A stretch of DNA of 64,000 bases from Pseudogracilibacillus sp. GTDB lineage: Bacteria > Bacillota > Bacilli > Bacillales > Amphibacillaceae. The notes under the pieces are model-generated. The model had not been told where the DNA came from. It ran no database searches and saw nothing but the letters and a program-made list of their open reading frames with translations. Positions 1-8,882 of the stretch are shown here, piece by piece (positions within the stretch are counted from its first letter, which is position 1; every line of letters begins with the position of its first letter). Location of the stretch: NCBI GenBank assembly GCA_026169815.1, contig JAPFDT010000037.1, positions 49,778 through 113,777 on the forward strand, written 5' to 3'. Made by a program: the position numbers and the translations under genes.

Positions 1-1
1 C

Positions 2-1222
2 ATTCTAAATATCTTTTGGGGGCTTTTTGGAATTTTGGTTATTTGTGGTATTTCAATTTTATTCTCTAATAACAGGAGGAAAATTAGCTTAAGATTAGTT
101 TTAAGTGCCCTAGCTTTTGAAATCATCTTCGCTTGGTTTGTACTATCAACTAAAATCGGAACTGTCGTTTTAAAAGCTATTACAGACTTTGTGAACGTCA
201 TAATTGATTTCGGTCAAGAAGGAATTGACTTCGTTTTCGGAGGCCTTTATACAGAAGAATCAGGTATTAGCTTTGTTGTCGCTTTTAATGTGCTACCAAT
301 GATTATTTTCTTCGCATCATTAATAGCTGTTCTTTATTATTTAAACATTATGCCACTTATTTTCAAGTATGTAGGTGGATTATTTTCAAAAATGTTTAAA
401 ACGACAAAACGTGAATCCGTTGTAGCTGCTGCGAATATCTTCCTTGGACAGACAGAATCTCCATTAGTAGTAAAACCGCATTTGTCAAAAATGTCTGGTT
501 CAGAAATTTTTGCCGTGATGACTTGTGGACTAGCATCTGTTGCAGGTACAATGCTTGCCTCTTATGCCCTGCTCGGAGTTGAACTGAAATACTTATTAGC
601 AGCTAGTTTTATGGCTGCTCCTTCTGGACTAATTATAGCTAAACTGTTTTATCCAGAAACGGAAAATGTGTTGGAAGAAGAAGAGATTGAAATTGAAAAC
701 GAAGATGAATCAGCCAATATTATTGAAGCAGCATCTACTGGTGCAGCTAATGGTTTACAAATTGCTTTAATTGTTGGAGCAACACTCGTTGCATTTGTTG
801 CCCTTATTTATATGGTCAATGGTTTTATCGGTTTTGCAGGTGGCTTAATTGGTATCGAGACAAGCTTACAGCAAATTTTAGGCTACATTATTGCTCCAGT
901 AGCATTTGCAATTGGTATCCCGTGGGATGAAGCAATTTTAGCTGGTTCATTAATTGGTGAAAAATTAGTTTTAACAGAGTTTATTGCCTTTTCTAATTTT
1001 ATTGGAGGCATTGACCAATTCAGTGCTAAAACCGAGGTTATTGTCACTTTTGCTTTATGTGGTTTTGCTAACTTCACGTCAATGGCAACTTTATCTAGTA
1101 CACTAAGTAGTTTAAACCCTGAGCGAAAGAGTTTATTTACTAAATTATCATTAAAGAGTGTATTTGCAGGAACACTTGCTTCTATGCTTAGTGCATCTAT
1201 TGCTGGTATGTTCTTTATCTAA
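2..1222 (+). CDS. nupC: NupC-type concentrative nucleoside transporter (5' end outside window)
   Basis: This is a cation-coupled nucleoside importer of the CNT (NupC) family in the cell membrane. The frame is open from base 2 with a NupC-like start region (ILNIFWGLFGILV), so only a few N-terminal codons appear to be missing; the internal TTG at 35 is not the real start. Family signatures are the GQTESPLVVKPHL stretch, an Asn-rich SANIIEAASTGAANGL segment and a C-terminal CGFANFTSMA motif. An acidic loop (EEEEIEIENEDE) sits before the second half. It precedes a sugar-phosphate isomerase by 33 bp and is probably in one operon with the salvage genes downstream. Substrate within the nucleosides is not readable from sequence; the context suggests purine or 5'-deoxynucleosides. 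Confidence 0.93.
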   Translation: MLNIFWGLFGILVICGISILFSNNRRKISLRLVLSALAFEIIFAWFVLSTKIGTVVLKAITDFVNVIIDFGQEGIDFVFGGLYTEESGISFVVAFNVLPMIIFFASLIAVLYYLNIMPLIFKYVGGLFSKMFKTTKRESVVAAANIFLGQTESPLVVKPHLSKMSGSEIFAVMTCGLASVAGTMLASYALLGVELKYLLAASFMAAPSGLIIAKLFYPETENVLEEEEIEIENEDESANIIEAASTGAANGLQIALIVGATLVAFVALIYMVNGFIGFAGGLIGIETSLQQILGYIIAPVAFAIGIPWDEAILAGSLIGEKLVLTEFIAFSNFIGGIDQFSAKTEVIVTFALCGFANFTSMATLSSTLSSLNPERKSLFTKLSLKSVFAGTLASMLSASIAGMFFI

Positions 1223-1255
1223 AAGTAATTTTAAAATGAAAAGGGGATAATTATC

Positions 1256-2302
1256 ATGAATGCAAGCAGAAAAAATGATCCATTATTAGCTTATTTAAAT
1301 AATACAGTGCGCTATGAAGATAACAAAGTTATTTTATTAAATCGCCGTCTTTACCCCGAGGAAACTAAGTATGTCACTTGTAACACTCATGAAGATGTAG
1401 CAGTAGCTATTGAAGATATGACAATCCAAGGAGCTGTTGTACTAGCAATTGCAGCTGGATACGGATTTGTACTCGCTTTTGAGCAAGAACCAGAATTAGT
1501 TGGTGACGAGCTTACGACATATACAAACACGGTATATGAACGCCTTATGAGCACACGACCTACAGGACAAAGACTTAAAGTTATCCTTGATAAATGTATC
1601 GCAGCTGTAAAACCAGAAATTGAAAATGGTAAAAACGGTGCTGATCTAGCAAAAATATTATTACAATTAATGGATAATCAAGTGAAAGAAGCAGACGATA
1701 TTGCGATTGAAACAGGTAAGAGAACAGCAAACCTACTTGAAGATGGCGATAAAGTATTGACCCATTGTTTTGCCGATTCAGCGTTAATCCATATGTTATT
1801 AGAAGCTAAAAGACAAGATAAAACAATTGAGATGTATTGTACGGAAACACGTCCTTACTTTCAAGGTGCAAGACTTACAGCACATTCAATAAAAGAAACA
1901 GGAACGAAAGTAACGTTAGTAACGGATAATATGCCTGGCTTTTTAATGGAACAAGGAATGGTCACAAAGCTCGTTACAGCAGCTGATAAAATTACATTAG
2001 AAGGACATGTTTGTAATAAAATTGGAACTTACCAATATGCAGTTGTAGCGCAACATCATAATATTCCTTTTTATGTTTTAGGTTATGAAGGACCAGATGA
2101 AAACTCACCTAATATTGATCAAATTGAAATTGAGTATCGAAATGAAGAAGAAGTATTTTATGCACGTGATGTTCGCACAGCTGTTGAAGGTATAAATGGC
2201 TTATATCCTTCATTTGATATTGTAACTCCTAATTTTGTAGATGCTATTATTACATCTAAAGGCGTCTATGCGGCAAGAAATATTAGCGACCACTTAGATT
2301 AA
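1256..2302 (+). CDS. MtnA-like aldose-1-phosphate isomerase (MTR-1-P or 5-deoxyribose-1-P)
   Basis: This is a divergent member of the MtnA/eIF2B-like isomerase family, which converts 5-methylthioribose-1-P to 5-methylthioribulose-1-P. Catalytic residues are kept: Cys171 in LTHCFA and Asp234 in AADKI, plus STRPTG (99-104), ETRPYFQGARLTA and NKIGTYQYA. The usual RGAPAIG loop is replaced by QGAVVLA, and the typical C-terminal PTGxEIPIEER motif is replaced by an unrelated acidic stretch. It is therefore not a routine MtnA. It may resemble DrdI, the 5-deoxyribulose-1-P-forming isomerase of 5-deoxyribose disposal. AAGGGG lies 8-13 bases before the ATG. The neighbouring deaminase and aldolase support a role in recycling 5'-deoxyadenosine or MTA; the exact substrate is inferred. 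Confidence 0.85.
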   Translation: MNASRKNDPLLAYLNNTVRYEDNKVILLNRRLYPEETKYVTCNTHEDVAVAIEDMTIQGAVVLAIAAGYGFVLAFEQEPELVGDELTTYTNTVYERLMSTRPTGQRLKVILDKCIAAVKPEIENGKNGADLAKILLQLMDNQVKEADDIAIETGKRTANLLEDGDKVLTHCFADSALIHMLLEAKRQDKTIEMYCTETRPYFQGARLTAHSIKETGTKVTLVTDNMPGFLMEQGMVTKLVTAADKITLEGHVCNKIGTYQYAVVAQHHNIPFYVLGYEGPDENSPNIDQIEIEYRNEEEVFYARDVRTAVEGINGLYPSFDIVTPNFVDAIITSKGVYAARNISDHLD

Positions 2303-2345
2303 GATTAAGGTTCAGAACTGGAATTGGGTGGGTTTCAATAGTACG

Positions 2346-2390
2346 ATAATGAAAGAATAAACATTATGATAATCGGTAAGGAGGCTCCTT
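2346..2390 (+). promoter_or_regulatory. gntR leader: inverted repeat and SD-containing palindrome
   Basis: An inverted repeat ATAATG (2346-2351) and CATTAT (2362-2367), 10 bases apart, is followed by the exact palindrome AAGGAG-G-CTCCTT (2378-2390). The palindrome contains the Shine-Dalgarno of the GntR gene that starts at 2393. Either could be an operator for autoregulation, and the palindrome could fold as a 5-bp stem hiding the ribosome site. Only the symmetry is seen; function is inferred. Confidence 0.35.
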
Positions 2391-2392
2391 AA

Positions 2393-3130
2393 ATGGACCA
2401 CATTAAAATTGAAAAAAACCCATCCCTTCCAGACATGATTTATATAAAAATATATGATTTGATTAGAAGTGGTGAATTTAAAGTTGGTCAGAAACTTTTA
2501 GGTGAAAAAGAATTGGCCAAACAATTAAATGTTAGCAGAACTGCTTTACGTGAGGCACTTTATCGTTTAGAAATGGATGGTTTTATTGATCGAAGACATG
2601 GAGTTGGAACATTTGTCATTTCGAATGCCCCTAAAATGACTGCAGGTCTTGAAAGCCTAGAAAGTATGACGAACTTTTTAAAAACGAAAGAGCTAACTTC
2701 TGGTACTATAAAACAAGCCGTTCATGAAATAAAAGCATCAAAAGAAATTGCTGATTATTTGCAATTAAAAGAAGGGACTCCAGTTATTCGGTTTGAGCGG
2801 GTTAGAATTGCTGATGGAGAGCCTTTTGCATATGATATTGCAATATCTACTTCAAGTATGCTTGATAAGAAGTTTTTAAATAGTGACAATCTTGAGTCTT
2901 TATTTACTTATTTTGAAGATGAAAAAGATACCTACCTAACACATTCATATTGTGAAATATCAGCAAAAAATGCCTCACCTTATCTGGCAAACAAACTAGA
3001 TATTGAAGAAGGGGTTGCTTTGCAAGTGTTAGAACAAATTTACTATAAAAAAGGAAATATACCTGTCTATTATGGGAAAAGCTATATTCGAAGTGATGTT
3101 TTAAAATTCCATCTTATTAGAAGAAGATAG
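2393..3130 (+). CDS. GntR/HutC-family transcriptional regulator with UTRA domain
   Basis: The N-terminal winged helix (about 10-75) has the GntR pattern: MIYIKIYDLIRSGEFKVG, then LAKQLNVSRTALREALYRLEMDG and RRHGVGTFV. Residues about 100-240 form a UTRA ligand-binding domain (EGTPVIRFERVRIADGEPFA and YYGKSYIRSDV). It lies between the isomerase and the deaminase genes, so it most likely senses a pathway nucleoside or sugar phosphate and controls this cluster. The stop is 9 bp before the next start, which implies co-transcription with the deaminase. The effector is unknown. Confidence 0.92.
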   Translation: MDHIKIEKNPSLPDMIYIKIYDLIRSGEFKVGQKLLGEKELAKQLNVSRTALREALYRLEMDGFIDRRHGVGTFVISNAPKMTAGLESLESMTNFLKTKELTSGTIKQAVHEIKASKEIADYLQLKEGTPVIRFERVRIADGEPFAYDIAISTSSMLDKKFLNSDNLESLFTYFEDEKDTYLTHSYCEISAKNASPYLANKLDIEEGVALQVLEQIYYKKGNIPVYYGKSYIRSDVLKFHLIRRR

Positions 3131-3139
3131 GAGAATACA

Positions 3140-4438
3140 ATGACTGATAACACGCTTTTAATTAAAAATGTAACAATCTTACCAATGACTGATGAGGAAA
3201 CGTTAATAGAAAACGGCTATATCTATATTGAAAACGGCGTGATTTCGGAAGTTAATGAAGGATTACACCCGAATCACTTAAATAATGCGCATAAAATAAT
3301 TGATGGTCATAAAATGGTTGCCATTCCAGGGTTAATTAATGGTCATACACATACTCCAATGAGTGTTTTACGTGGATATGCCGATGATCTTCCGTTAATG
3401 GAATGGTTACAAAAAATTTGGGCAGTTGAAGGTCGTATGACAGAAAACGATATGTACTGGGGTTCTATGCTTAGTATGATTGAAATGATTAAGTCTGGCA
3501 CAACGACCTTCTCTGATATGTACTATGGCATGGATAAAGTAGCAACCGGGGTCGAAAAAAGTGGTTTAAGAGCTTTACTTTGTCAAGGTATTATTGAAGG
3601 AGATTCCAATGGAGAGGAACTTCTTGCTACTACAACTGACTTTGTAGAGCGATGGAATAAGGGTGCTAATGAGCGAATTACGACATTATTATCACCACAT
3701 GCTCCTTATACATGTTCGCCTGAATTAATCGAGAAGTTAGTCGAGGAAGCACATCGACTCGACTGTTCTATCCACACACATTTAGCGGAGACTCGTGATG
3801 AGATTGCCATTATTAGTGAGCGATATGGAGAAACACCAATACAACTAATGGATAAAATCGGCTTGTTTACCCGTCACGTTATTGCAGCACACGGAGTCTA
3901 CCTAACAGATGAAGAGATAGATATTTTGCAAAAAGGAAAGGTTGGCTTAATACACAATCCTAAAAGTAACATGAAGCTTGCAAGCGGTGTTGCTCCAATT
4001 ACTTCCTTGATAGAACGAGGTGTCACAGTTGGTATTGGAACAGATAGTGCTGCTAGTAACAATGTTCTCGATATGTTCGAGGAAATGCGCTTTGCAAGTT
4101 TGCTACAAAAAGTAAATCTTGAAAACCCAACTGCTTTGACGGCCTATGGATCGCTAACAATGGGAACTTCTATGGGGGCTCAAGCTGTTGGTCTTGAAAA
4201 TAATATCGGTAAAATTGAAGTAAATAAAAAAGCAGATATAACACTTGTTAACCTTAGTAATGTTCATTTACAGCCCATAAATGACATTATTTCCCACCTT
4301 ATTTATTCGGCAAAAGCAGAAGACGTAGCTTACACGATTGTAGATGGCAACATTTTACTTGAAAATGGTCATTTAACAACGATTGATGAAGAAGAAGTCT
4401 TTTGGCATATCGCGAAAATAAAGGAAGAGTTATTATAG
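3140..4438 (+). CDS. mtaD: 5'-methylthioadenosine/S-adenosylhomocysteine (5'-deoxyadenosine) deaminase
   Basis: A zinc amidohydrolase of the TrzA/AtzA-MtaD family that deaminates the adenine of MTA, SAH or 5'-deoxyadenosine to the inosine form. Metal and catalytic positions are visible: His69 and His71 in GHTHTP, His214 in HTHLAET, His251 in AAHGV and Asp302 in GTDSAAS. The 432-residue length is normal for the family. GGAG precedes the ATG by 8 bases. It stands in a cluster with nucleoside transport, isomerase and aldolase genes. Deamination followed by phosphorolysis would give the sugar phosphate the isomerase needs. Which of the three adenosyl substrates is preferred cannot be read from the sequence; a cytosine or chlorohydrolase role is less likely. 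Confidence 0.88.
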   Translation: MTDNTLLIKNVTILPMTDEETLIENGYIYIENGVISEVNEGLHPNHLNNAHKIIDGHKMVAIPGLINGHTHTPMSVLRGYADDLPLMEWLQKIWAVEGRMTENDMYWGSMLSMIEMIKSGTTTFSDMYYGMDKVATGVEKSGLRALLCQGIIEGDSNGEELLATTTDFVERWNKGANERITTLLSPHAPYTCSPELIEKLVEEAHRLDCSIHTHLAETRDEIAIISERYGETPIQLMDKIGLFTRHVIAAHGVYLTDEEIDILQKGKVGLIHNPKSNMKLASGVAPITSLIERGVTVGIGTDSAASNNVLDMFEEMRFASLLQKVNLENPTALTAYGSLTMGTSMGAQAVGLENNIGKIEVNKKADITLVNLSNVHLQPINDIISHLIYSAKAEDVAYTIVDGNILLENGHLTTIDEEEVFWHIAKIKEELL

Positions 4439-4468
4439 AGTTTAATTTTGTTAGAACGGGAGATAGTC

Positions 4469-5758
4469 ATGCCCTTAAATATCAAGAACACGAACAAGGT
4501 AGATAATAACAAGGAAAATTGGCACATAGAAATTACCGCAGGACTAATCGGTTATTTAACGACTGTGTATATTGTTATCGTAAATGGATCCATTTTAAGT
4601 GAAGCGGGCGTAACTCTAGGGCAAGGAATGATGATTACAATTTTAGCAAGTTTTTTGGGAACATTACTTATGGCGATTTATGCAAATTTGCCATTAATCA
4701 TGATTCCAGGTATGGGCATTAATGCATTATTTGCTTATTCCATTATAAAGGAAGCTGGTCTACATTTTCAGGAAGGACTAGCTGTTGTCTTGTTTTCATC
4801 ATTACTTTTTATCATAGTAGCTTTTACGTCACTTGGTGATATTTTAAAAAGAGCGATTTCTGACACCTTAAAACATGCGATTACAGCCGGACTTGGCTGT
4901 TTTTTAATATTAATTGGTTTAGAAAAAAGCGGGCTTGTCTTACGCGGTGGAAATACTTTAATCGAACTAGGTGATTTTACTTCCCCAACGGTTATTGTCA
5001 GTATTATTACACTGTTTATTGCGATATTTCTATTTATAAAAAATATACCAGCAAACTTTCTAATTACGATGATTATCGGAACAGTTCTCGCTTACTTTTT
5101 TGACATACTTGAAGATCCTTCGAGCCAACAAGCTGTTCAGATAGAATTCTCATTATTTATTCCTTCTTTTTCAGCATTAGGAAATTTATCGTTTTGGATG
5201 GCAATATTCCCTTTAACGATGATCCTTGTTTTTGAAAATATGGGACTCTTACACGGACAACTTTATATGTTGAATAAAGAAGAGAAATTCAATGAAGCTT
5301 ATCAAGTTACAGCTTTATCATCATTGACCTGTGCATTTATTGGAACATCACCTACCGTTTCTTCTGCAGAGAATGCGTCTGTAATTACAGCAAAAGGTAG
5401 AACAGGTCTAGCAGCATTGACAGCGAGTATATTATTTTTAGTCACTATTTTCTTTATTCAGTGGCTAGCTTATATTCCAAATACTGCGGTAAGTTCCATA
5501 TTAATCATTGTCGGTGTGATTATGGTGCAAAACATTCGTGAAGTTCCGTTAGACGATATATCTGAGGCTCTCCCTGCAATATTGGTTCTTGTAATGATTC
5601 CATTCACTTATAGTATTGCAGATGGAATGGCATTTGGATTCATCGCATATGCCGTTGCTAAGATAGCTAATAGGAAATACAAGGAATTGTCTCCTGCATT
5701 CTTCATTATTACAGTGCTATTTTTACTCATTTTTATTTTAAAAACGTTTGGACTTTAG
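4469..5758 (+). CDS. NCS2-family purine permease (AzgA-like)
   Basis: A multi-pass membrane permease of the AzgA-like NCS2 group, which moves adenine, guanine or hypoxanthine. Family marks are IPGMGINALFAYS near residue 70, the TAGLGCFLILIGLEKSGLV segment and the GTSPTVSSAENASV motif. The open frame begins at a TTG at 4448, but the ATG at 4469 is preferred because GGGAG lies 7 bases before it. It is 30 bp after the deaminase. In this cluster it could take up purines or export the hypoxanthine left after deoxynucleoside phosphorolysis. Direction and substrate are inferred. Confidence 0.88.
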   Translation: MPLNIKNTNKVDNNKENWHIEITAGLIGYLTTVYIVIVNGSILSEAGVTLGQGMMITILASFLGTLLMAIYANLPLIMIPGMGINALFAYSIIKEAGLHFQEGLAVVLFSSLLFIIVAFTSLGDILKRAISDTLKHAITAGLGCFLILIGLEKSGLVLRGGNTLIELGDFTSPTVIVSIITLFIAIFLFIKNIPANFLITMIIGTVLAYFFDILEDPSSQQAVQIEFSLFIPSFSALGNLSFWMAIFPLTMILVFENMGLLHGQLYMLNKEEKFNEAYQVTALSSLTCAFIGTSPTVSSAENASVITAKGRTGLAALTASILFLVTIFFIQWLAYIPNTAVSSILIIVGVIMVQNIREVPLDDISEALPAILVLVMIPFTYSIADGMAFGFIAYAVAKIANRKYKELSPAFFIITVLFLLIFILKTFGL

Positions 5759-5813
5759 TAAATAAGTTATGAAAAATAGATTCGAATAAATACATTATTT
5801 GGAGGGAAATAAA

Positions 5814-6470
5814 ATGAGCTTATTAACAAAGGAAAGAGAAACACTCGTTCAATACGGGAAGAAATTAATTGATACTGGTTTAACAGTCGGAACAGGTGGA
5901 AATATTAGTATTTTTGATAGAGAATCTGGTTATATGGCTATTACACCAAGTGGTCTTGAATATCACCAATTAGATCCTAAAGATATTGTTATTATGGATT
6001 TAGATGGGAATGTAGTTGAAGGCAATTGGAAACCTTCAAGTGAGTATCATATGCACACACTTGTTTATAAAAATAGAGAAGATGTTAACGCAATGGTTCA
6101 TACACATGCGTTATATTCTACAACGATTTCAGCGTTAAATACCGAATTACCTGCAATCGATTATTTGGTCGCCCATTCAGGTGGAAAGAACGTTCGCTGT
6201 GCCAAATATGCACCTTTTGGAACGTTAGAGTTAGCTGAAAATGCATTAGAAGCGATGGAAGGTAGAAATGCCGTCTTATTAGCTAACCATGGAATTAACG
6301 TTGTCGGAACAACTATGAAAAATGCCTTTGATATTACTGAACAACTAGAGTTTTGTGCAAGAATCTATTGGCAAGCTAAATCTATTGGGGAACCAGTTAT
6401 TTTAAGCGATGAGGAAATGGACAATATGGTCGATCGCTTCAAGAGTTATGGTCAGCCAAAAGAACAGTAA
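5814..6470 (+). CDS. Class II aldolase (fuculose/ribulose-phosphate type)
   Basis: A zinc-dependent class II aldolase/adducin-family enzyme, 218 residues. Zinc and catalytic residues line up with FucA: Glu77 in SSEYHMH, His96 and His98 in VHTHAL and His159 in ANHG; the phosphate-binding TGGNIS (27-32) and TPSG (44-47) are also present. The ATG at 5814 is chosen over the in-frame TTG at 5799 because GGAGGG lies 7 bases upstream. Next to an MtnA-like isomerase it probably cleaves 5-deoxyribulose-1-P or 5-methylthioribulose-1-P to DHAP and acetaldehyde or methylthioacetaldehyde, as in the DHAP shunt or DrdA. A plain L-fuculose-phosphate aldolase is the alternative, but no fucose genes are nearby. 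Confidence 0.88.
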   Translation: MSLLTKERETLVQYGKKLIDTGLTVGTGGNISIFDRESGYMAITPSGLEYHQLDPKDIVIMDLDGNVVEGNWKPSSEYHMHTLVYKNREDVNAMVHTHALYSTTISALNTELPAIDYLVAHSGGKNVRCAKYAPFGTLELAENALEAMEGRNAVLLANHGINVVGTTMKNAFDITEQLEFCARIYWQAKSIGEPVILSDEEMDNMVDRFKSYGQPKEQ

Positions 6471-6474
6471 CTTT

Positions 6475-6588
6475 AAAATACCTACTGGGGCAGAAATTCC
6501 ACTCGAAGAACGCCCAGTTGAAGAGATTACAGAAAAAGGAATTGTAAACGGAGATTACTCCAATAATTTAAACAAGCTATTTGAATAG
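6475..6588 (+). pseudogene. Relic of the 3' end of a canonical mtnA gene
   Basis: Straight after the aldolase stop, another frame reads KIPTGAEIPLEERPVEEIT and runs to a TAG at 6588. This matches the conserved C-terminal PTGxEIPIEERxxxEVT block of true S-methyl-5-thioribose-1-phosphate isomerase, which the isomerase at 1256 lacks. There is no start codon or ribosome site; upstream it runs out of frame into the aldolase. The final residues (GIVNGDYSNNLNKLFE) do not look like MtnA. It is best read as a fragment left after deletion or replacement of an mtnA gene. Confidence 0.6.
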
Positions 6589-6620
6589 GAAACTCGGGAT
6601 TAAGACTATCCCCTACCTTG

Positions 6621-6660
6621 CGAACATATGGATAAGATTAATTATCTGTGTGTTCGTTTT
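6621..6660 (+). terminator. Intrinsic terminator after the salvage cluster
   Basis: CGAACA (6621-6626) pairs with TGTTCG (6651-6656), with an inner GATAA/TTATC pairing, followed by TTTT. It would end transcription from the salvage operon. The rest of 6589-6783 holds only AT-rich leader sequence for the next gene. Confidence 0.6.
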
Positions 6661-6783
6661 GTTTAGTAGGAACTATTTTATAAAGAAATGATGGGAAAAA
6701 TATGTAGTAGAGGATTTCTTCTCCATTTAATAGAAGTATATATAAAGTAAATTTCGTCAAAAGGCCTTGAAAGGGTGTTTTAA

Positions 6784-7431
6784 TTGTACCTTTTTTTAAT
6801 TCTATTAATTATTCTATCCATGTTTTTATATCATGTGAAGGCTTTACATTATGCTTCGAAACTAACAAAATATATTTTGAAACCTGGTACGATGATTTTA
6901 ATTATCGCATTAGCTATTTACGGTTCTGGATTGGAAACGACGTTTGCGAAATGGGTCGTCGTTGCATTATTCTTTTCTGTCATTGGTGACGTATTTTTAA
7001 TGCTTAATAATCGCTGGTTTGTCCATGGATTGATTAGCTTTTTCATTGCGCATGTATTTTATATTATTGCGTTTTGGAATAGCTTCGCATTAGATATGAC
7101 ATCACAAACTTCCATTTTCGTAGCTGTATCGCTGTTTATATTTTCTATATGGTTCTTTGTATTGTTACTGCGTTTTGTAACAGAGGATGGTGGTGTCAAA
7201 CTGGCCTTTGCTGTAGCTGTTTATATTTTTGTTATTTCTGTCATGATGTGGAGTGCGAGTTTAACTGGTAGCGGCATACTTGTTGTCGCATCGCTTTTAT
7301 TCGTTATCTCGGATGCCGTTCTAGCATATGATAAGTTCAGACATCCTTTTCGGGTCGCGGAACATATTGTAATGATAACCTATTTTACGGCTCAATTATT
7401 ATTTGCGATAAGTATTGGACTAACCTATTAA
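6784..7431 (+). CDS. YhhN/TMEM86-family membrane protein (lysoplasmalogenase-like)
   Basis: A 215-residue, almost wholly hydrophobic protein with about eight membrane segments. The SVIGDVFLML and VISDAVLAYDKF blocks carry the paired acidic motifs typical of the YhhN family, whose animal homologue hydrolyses lysoplasmalogens. The start is a TTG with AAAGGG about 9 bases upstream. It stands alone between two terminator-like regions. The enzymatic role in bacteria is known only by homology. Confidence 0.82.
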   Translation: MYLFLILLIILSMFLYHVKALHYASKLTKYILKPGTMILIIALAIYGSGLETTFAKWVVVALFFSVIGDVFLMLNNRWFVHGLISFFIAHVFYIIAFWNSFALDMTSQTSIFVAVSLFIFSIWFFVLLLRFVTEDGGVKLAFAVAVYIFVISVMMWSASLTGSGILVVASLLFVISDAVLAYDKFRHPFRVAEHIVMITYFTAQLLFAISIGLTY

Positions 7432-7585
7432 AAGGCTGTTTTTTTACAGCACAACTTGCCAAAAGTTTCATCCTTATTTTTAGCAATGCAAAGCTGTTGG
7501 GGCTCAGTATGTTGGACAAAACTAGTTTAATTTACCGATTCGGCCCATTAAAGCCAAAATCATCTTCCACTACTTATCTTTTCAC

Positions 7586-8539
7586 TCACTGTGGCGACCA
7601 ATTCATTTGGTCATCATCTTCAATAATACCAAGATCAACATCAGTAATATTCCTAGCTTGCAGCAGTTCATCTGAGAGTGAGAATGCAATGTCATCCGCT
7701 TCCGCTAAAGAAAGACCTTTACGTAATTCAACTATAACATCGACATGATATGCTCGTCCCTCTTGCGTGACTCGCATTTTATAAATATCAACTACACATG
7801 AATTAGCTAATATCAACTCAGCAATTTTTTTCTCGACTTCTGCAGGAGCTGCAACACCAATTAAGCCAACCATGTTATCATAGCCAACACGATAAACAAC
7901 AAATAGCATTAATAGACCAATCATAATACTTATAACACCATCTGCCTTTAAAAAGCCAAAAAACTGAGACAACACAATACCGATAATAGCAAGAACTGCG
8001 CCAAGTGTAGCCACTATATCTTCATAAAATACTAGCTTAGTTGCAGGTGCAGCCTTTTTTGCATGTTTAAACGCATCGAGAATTAAATTTCCCTGTTCTT
8101 CAATTTTCGCCTCTTTAGCAATTTCCTTCATTGTTTTAACCAAAATAATAGCGTCAATTAAAAATGCGAACACTAATACAATAATATTGAGGAGAAATTT
8201 TGAAGATTCTTGAGGATTGATAAATAGTGCCCATCCCGTTTTAATCGTTTCATATGCCATTAAAGTAACAACCATAACGGCAACCATACAAAAAATATTG
8301 ATTACACGGCCAAAACCTTTGGGGAACCGTTCAGAAGGTGCCATTTCAGATAAGATACTACCAATAAAAACAAATAATTGGTTTATTGTATCTGCAAACG
8401 AATGCATAGCTGTTGAAAACATCGTACCATTCCCGCTTATAACTGCAACAATCATTTTTACAATCGCAACGATGAGATTACCTAGGGCAGCAAGTCCTGA
8501 AGAAAGATTCCCTTTCTTAATTAATTTTATCCATTTCAT
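7586..8539 (-). CDS. Cation diffusion facilitator (CDF) metal efflux transporter
   Basis: A CDF-family proton-driven divalent metal exporter, 317 residues. The transmembrane region has ALGNLIVAIVKM, then MHSFADTINQLFVFIG, which is the CDF signature with the metal-site HxxxD (HSFAD). A second metal motif lies in the AFLIDAIILVK helix. The C-terminal cytosolic domain (about 235-317) has the YHVDVIVELRKGLSLAEADDIA pattern. The metal (Zn, Mn, Fe, Co or Ni) cannot be set from this alone. It is transcribed alone on the minus strand and is convergent with the YhhN gene. Confidence 0.9.
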   Translation of the reverse strand: MKWIKLIKKGNLSSGLAALGNLIVAIVKMIVAVISGNGTMFSTAMHSFADTINQLFVFIGSILSEMAPSERFPKGFGRVINIFCMVAVMVVTLMAYETIKTGWALFINPQESSKFLLNIIVLVFAFLIDAIILVKTMKEIAKEAKIEEQGNLILDAFKHAKKAAPATKLVFYEDIVATLGAVLAIIGIVLSQFFGFLKADGVISIMIGLLMLFVVYRVGYDNMVGLIGVAAPAEVEKKIAELILANSCVVDIYKMRVTQEGRAYHVDVIVELRKGLSLAEADDIAFSLSDELLQARNITDVDLGIIEDDDQMNWSPQ

Positions 8540-8882
8540 GTCATCACTCCGCTAATTATTTTCTGTAAATATCATTATTATATACAACATGTTAATGATA
8601 ATTTGGTTCATCAGAAAAGGAACTTCATGAACTGTGACTTTTCGGGAAAACCGAATAGTTCAAACTGAAGACAAAAGGCAGGTTGAACGTGAAATATCAT
8701 TTTAAAACTTCGAAATGATTCTCGCAATCGGATAGCGAGGTTGTGATATTCGTAATCTATCCTCATTCCTTAAAACTAGCTAAAAGTGTTATACTAATTT
8801 TACAAGCTTGCTTAAGTCTTTAGAAATGCTTGTAAAAATATAATCAATAAAATATTAATTGTAAAATCTGGAGGGATTACTA
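8540..8882 (+). promoter_or_regulatory. Divergent intergenic region with hairpin leader
   Basis: This 343-bp gap separates the CDF gene from a deaminase. TATACT (8790-8795) is a possible -10 box for the deaminase, without a good -35. It is followed by an inverted repeat ATTTTACAAGC (8797-8807) and GCTTGTAAAAAT (8828-8839), which would form an 11-bp hairpin in the 5' leader or serve as an operator. I see nothing coding here. Confidence 0.4.
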
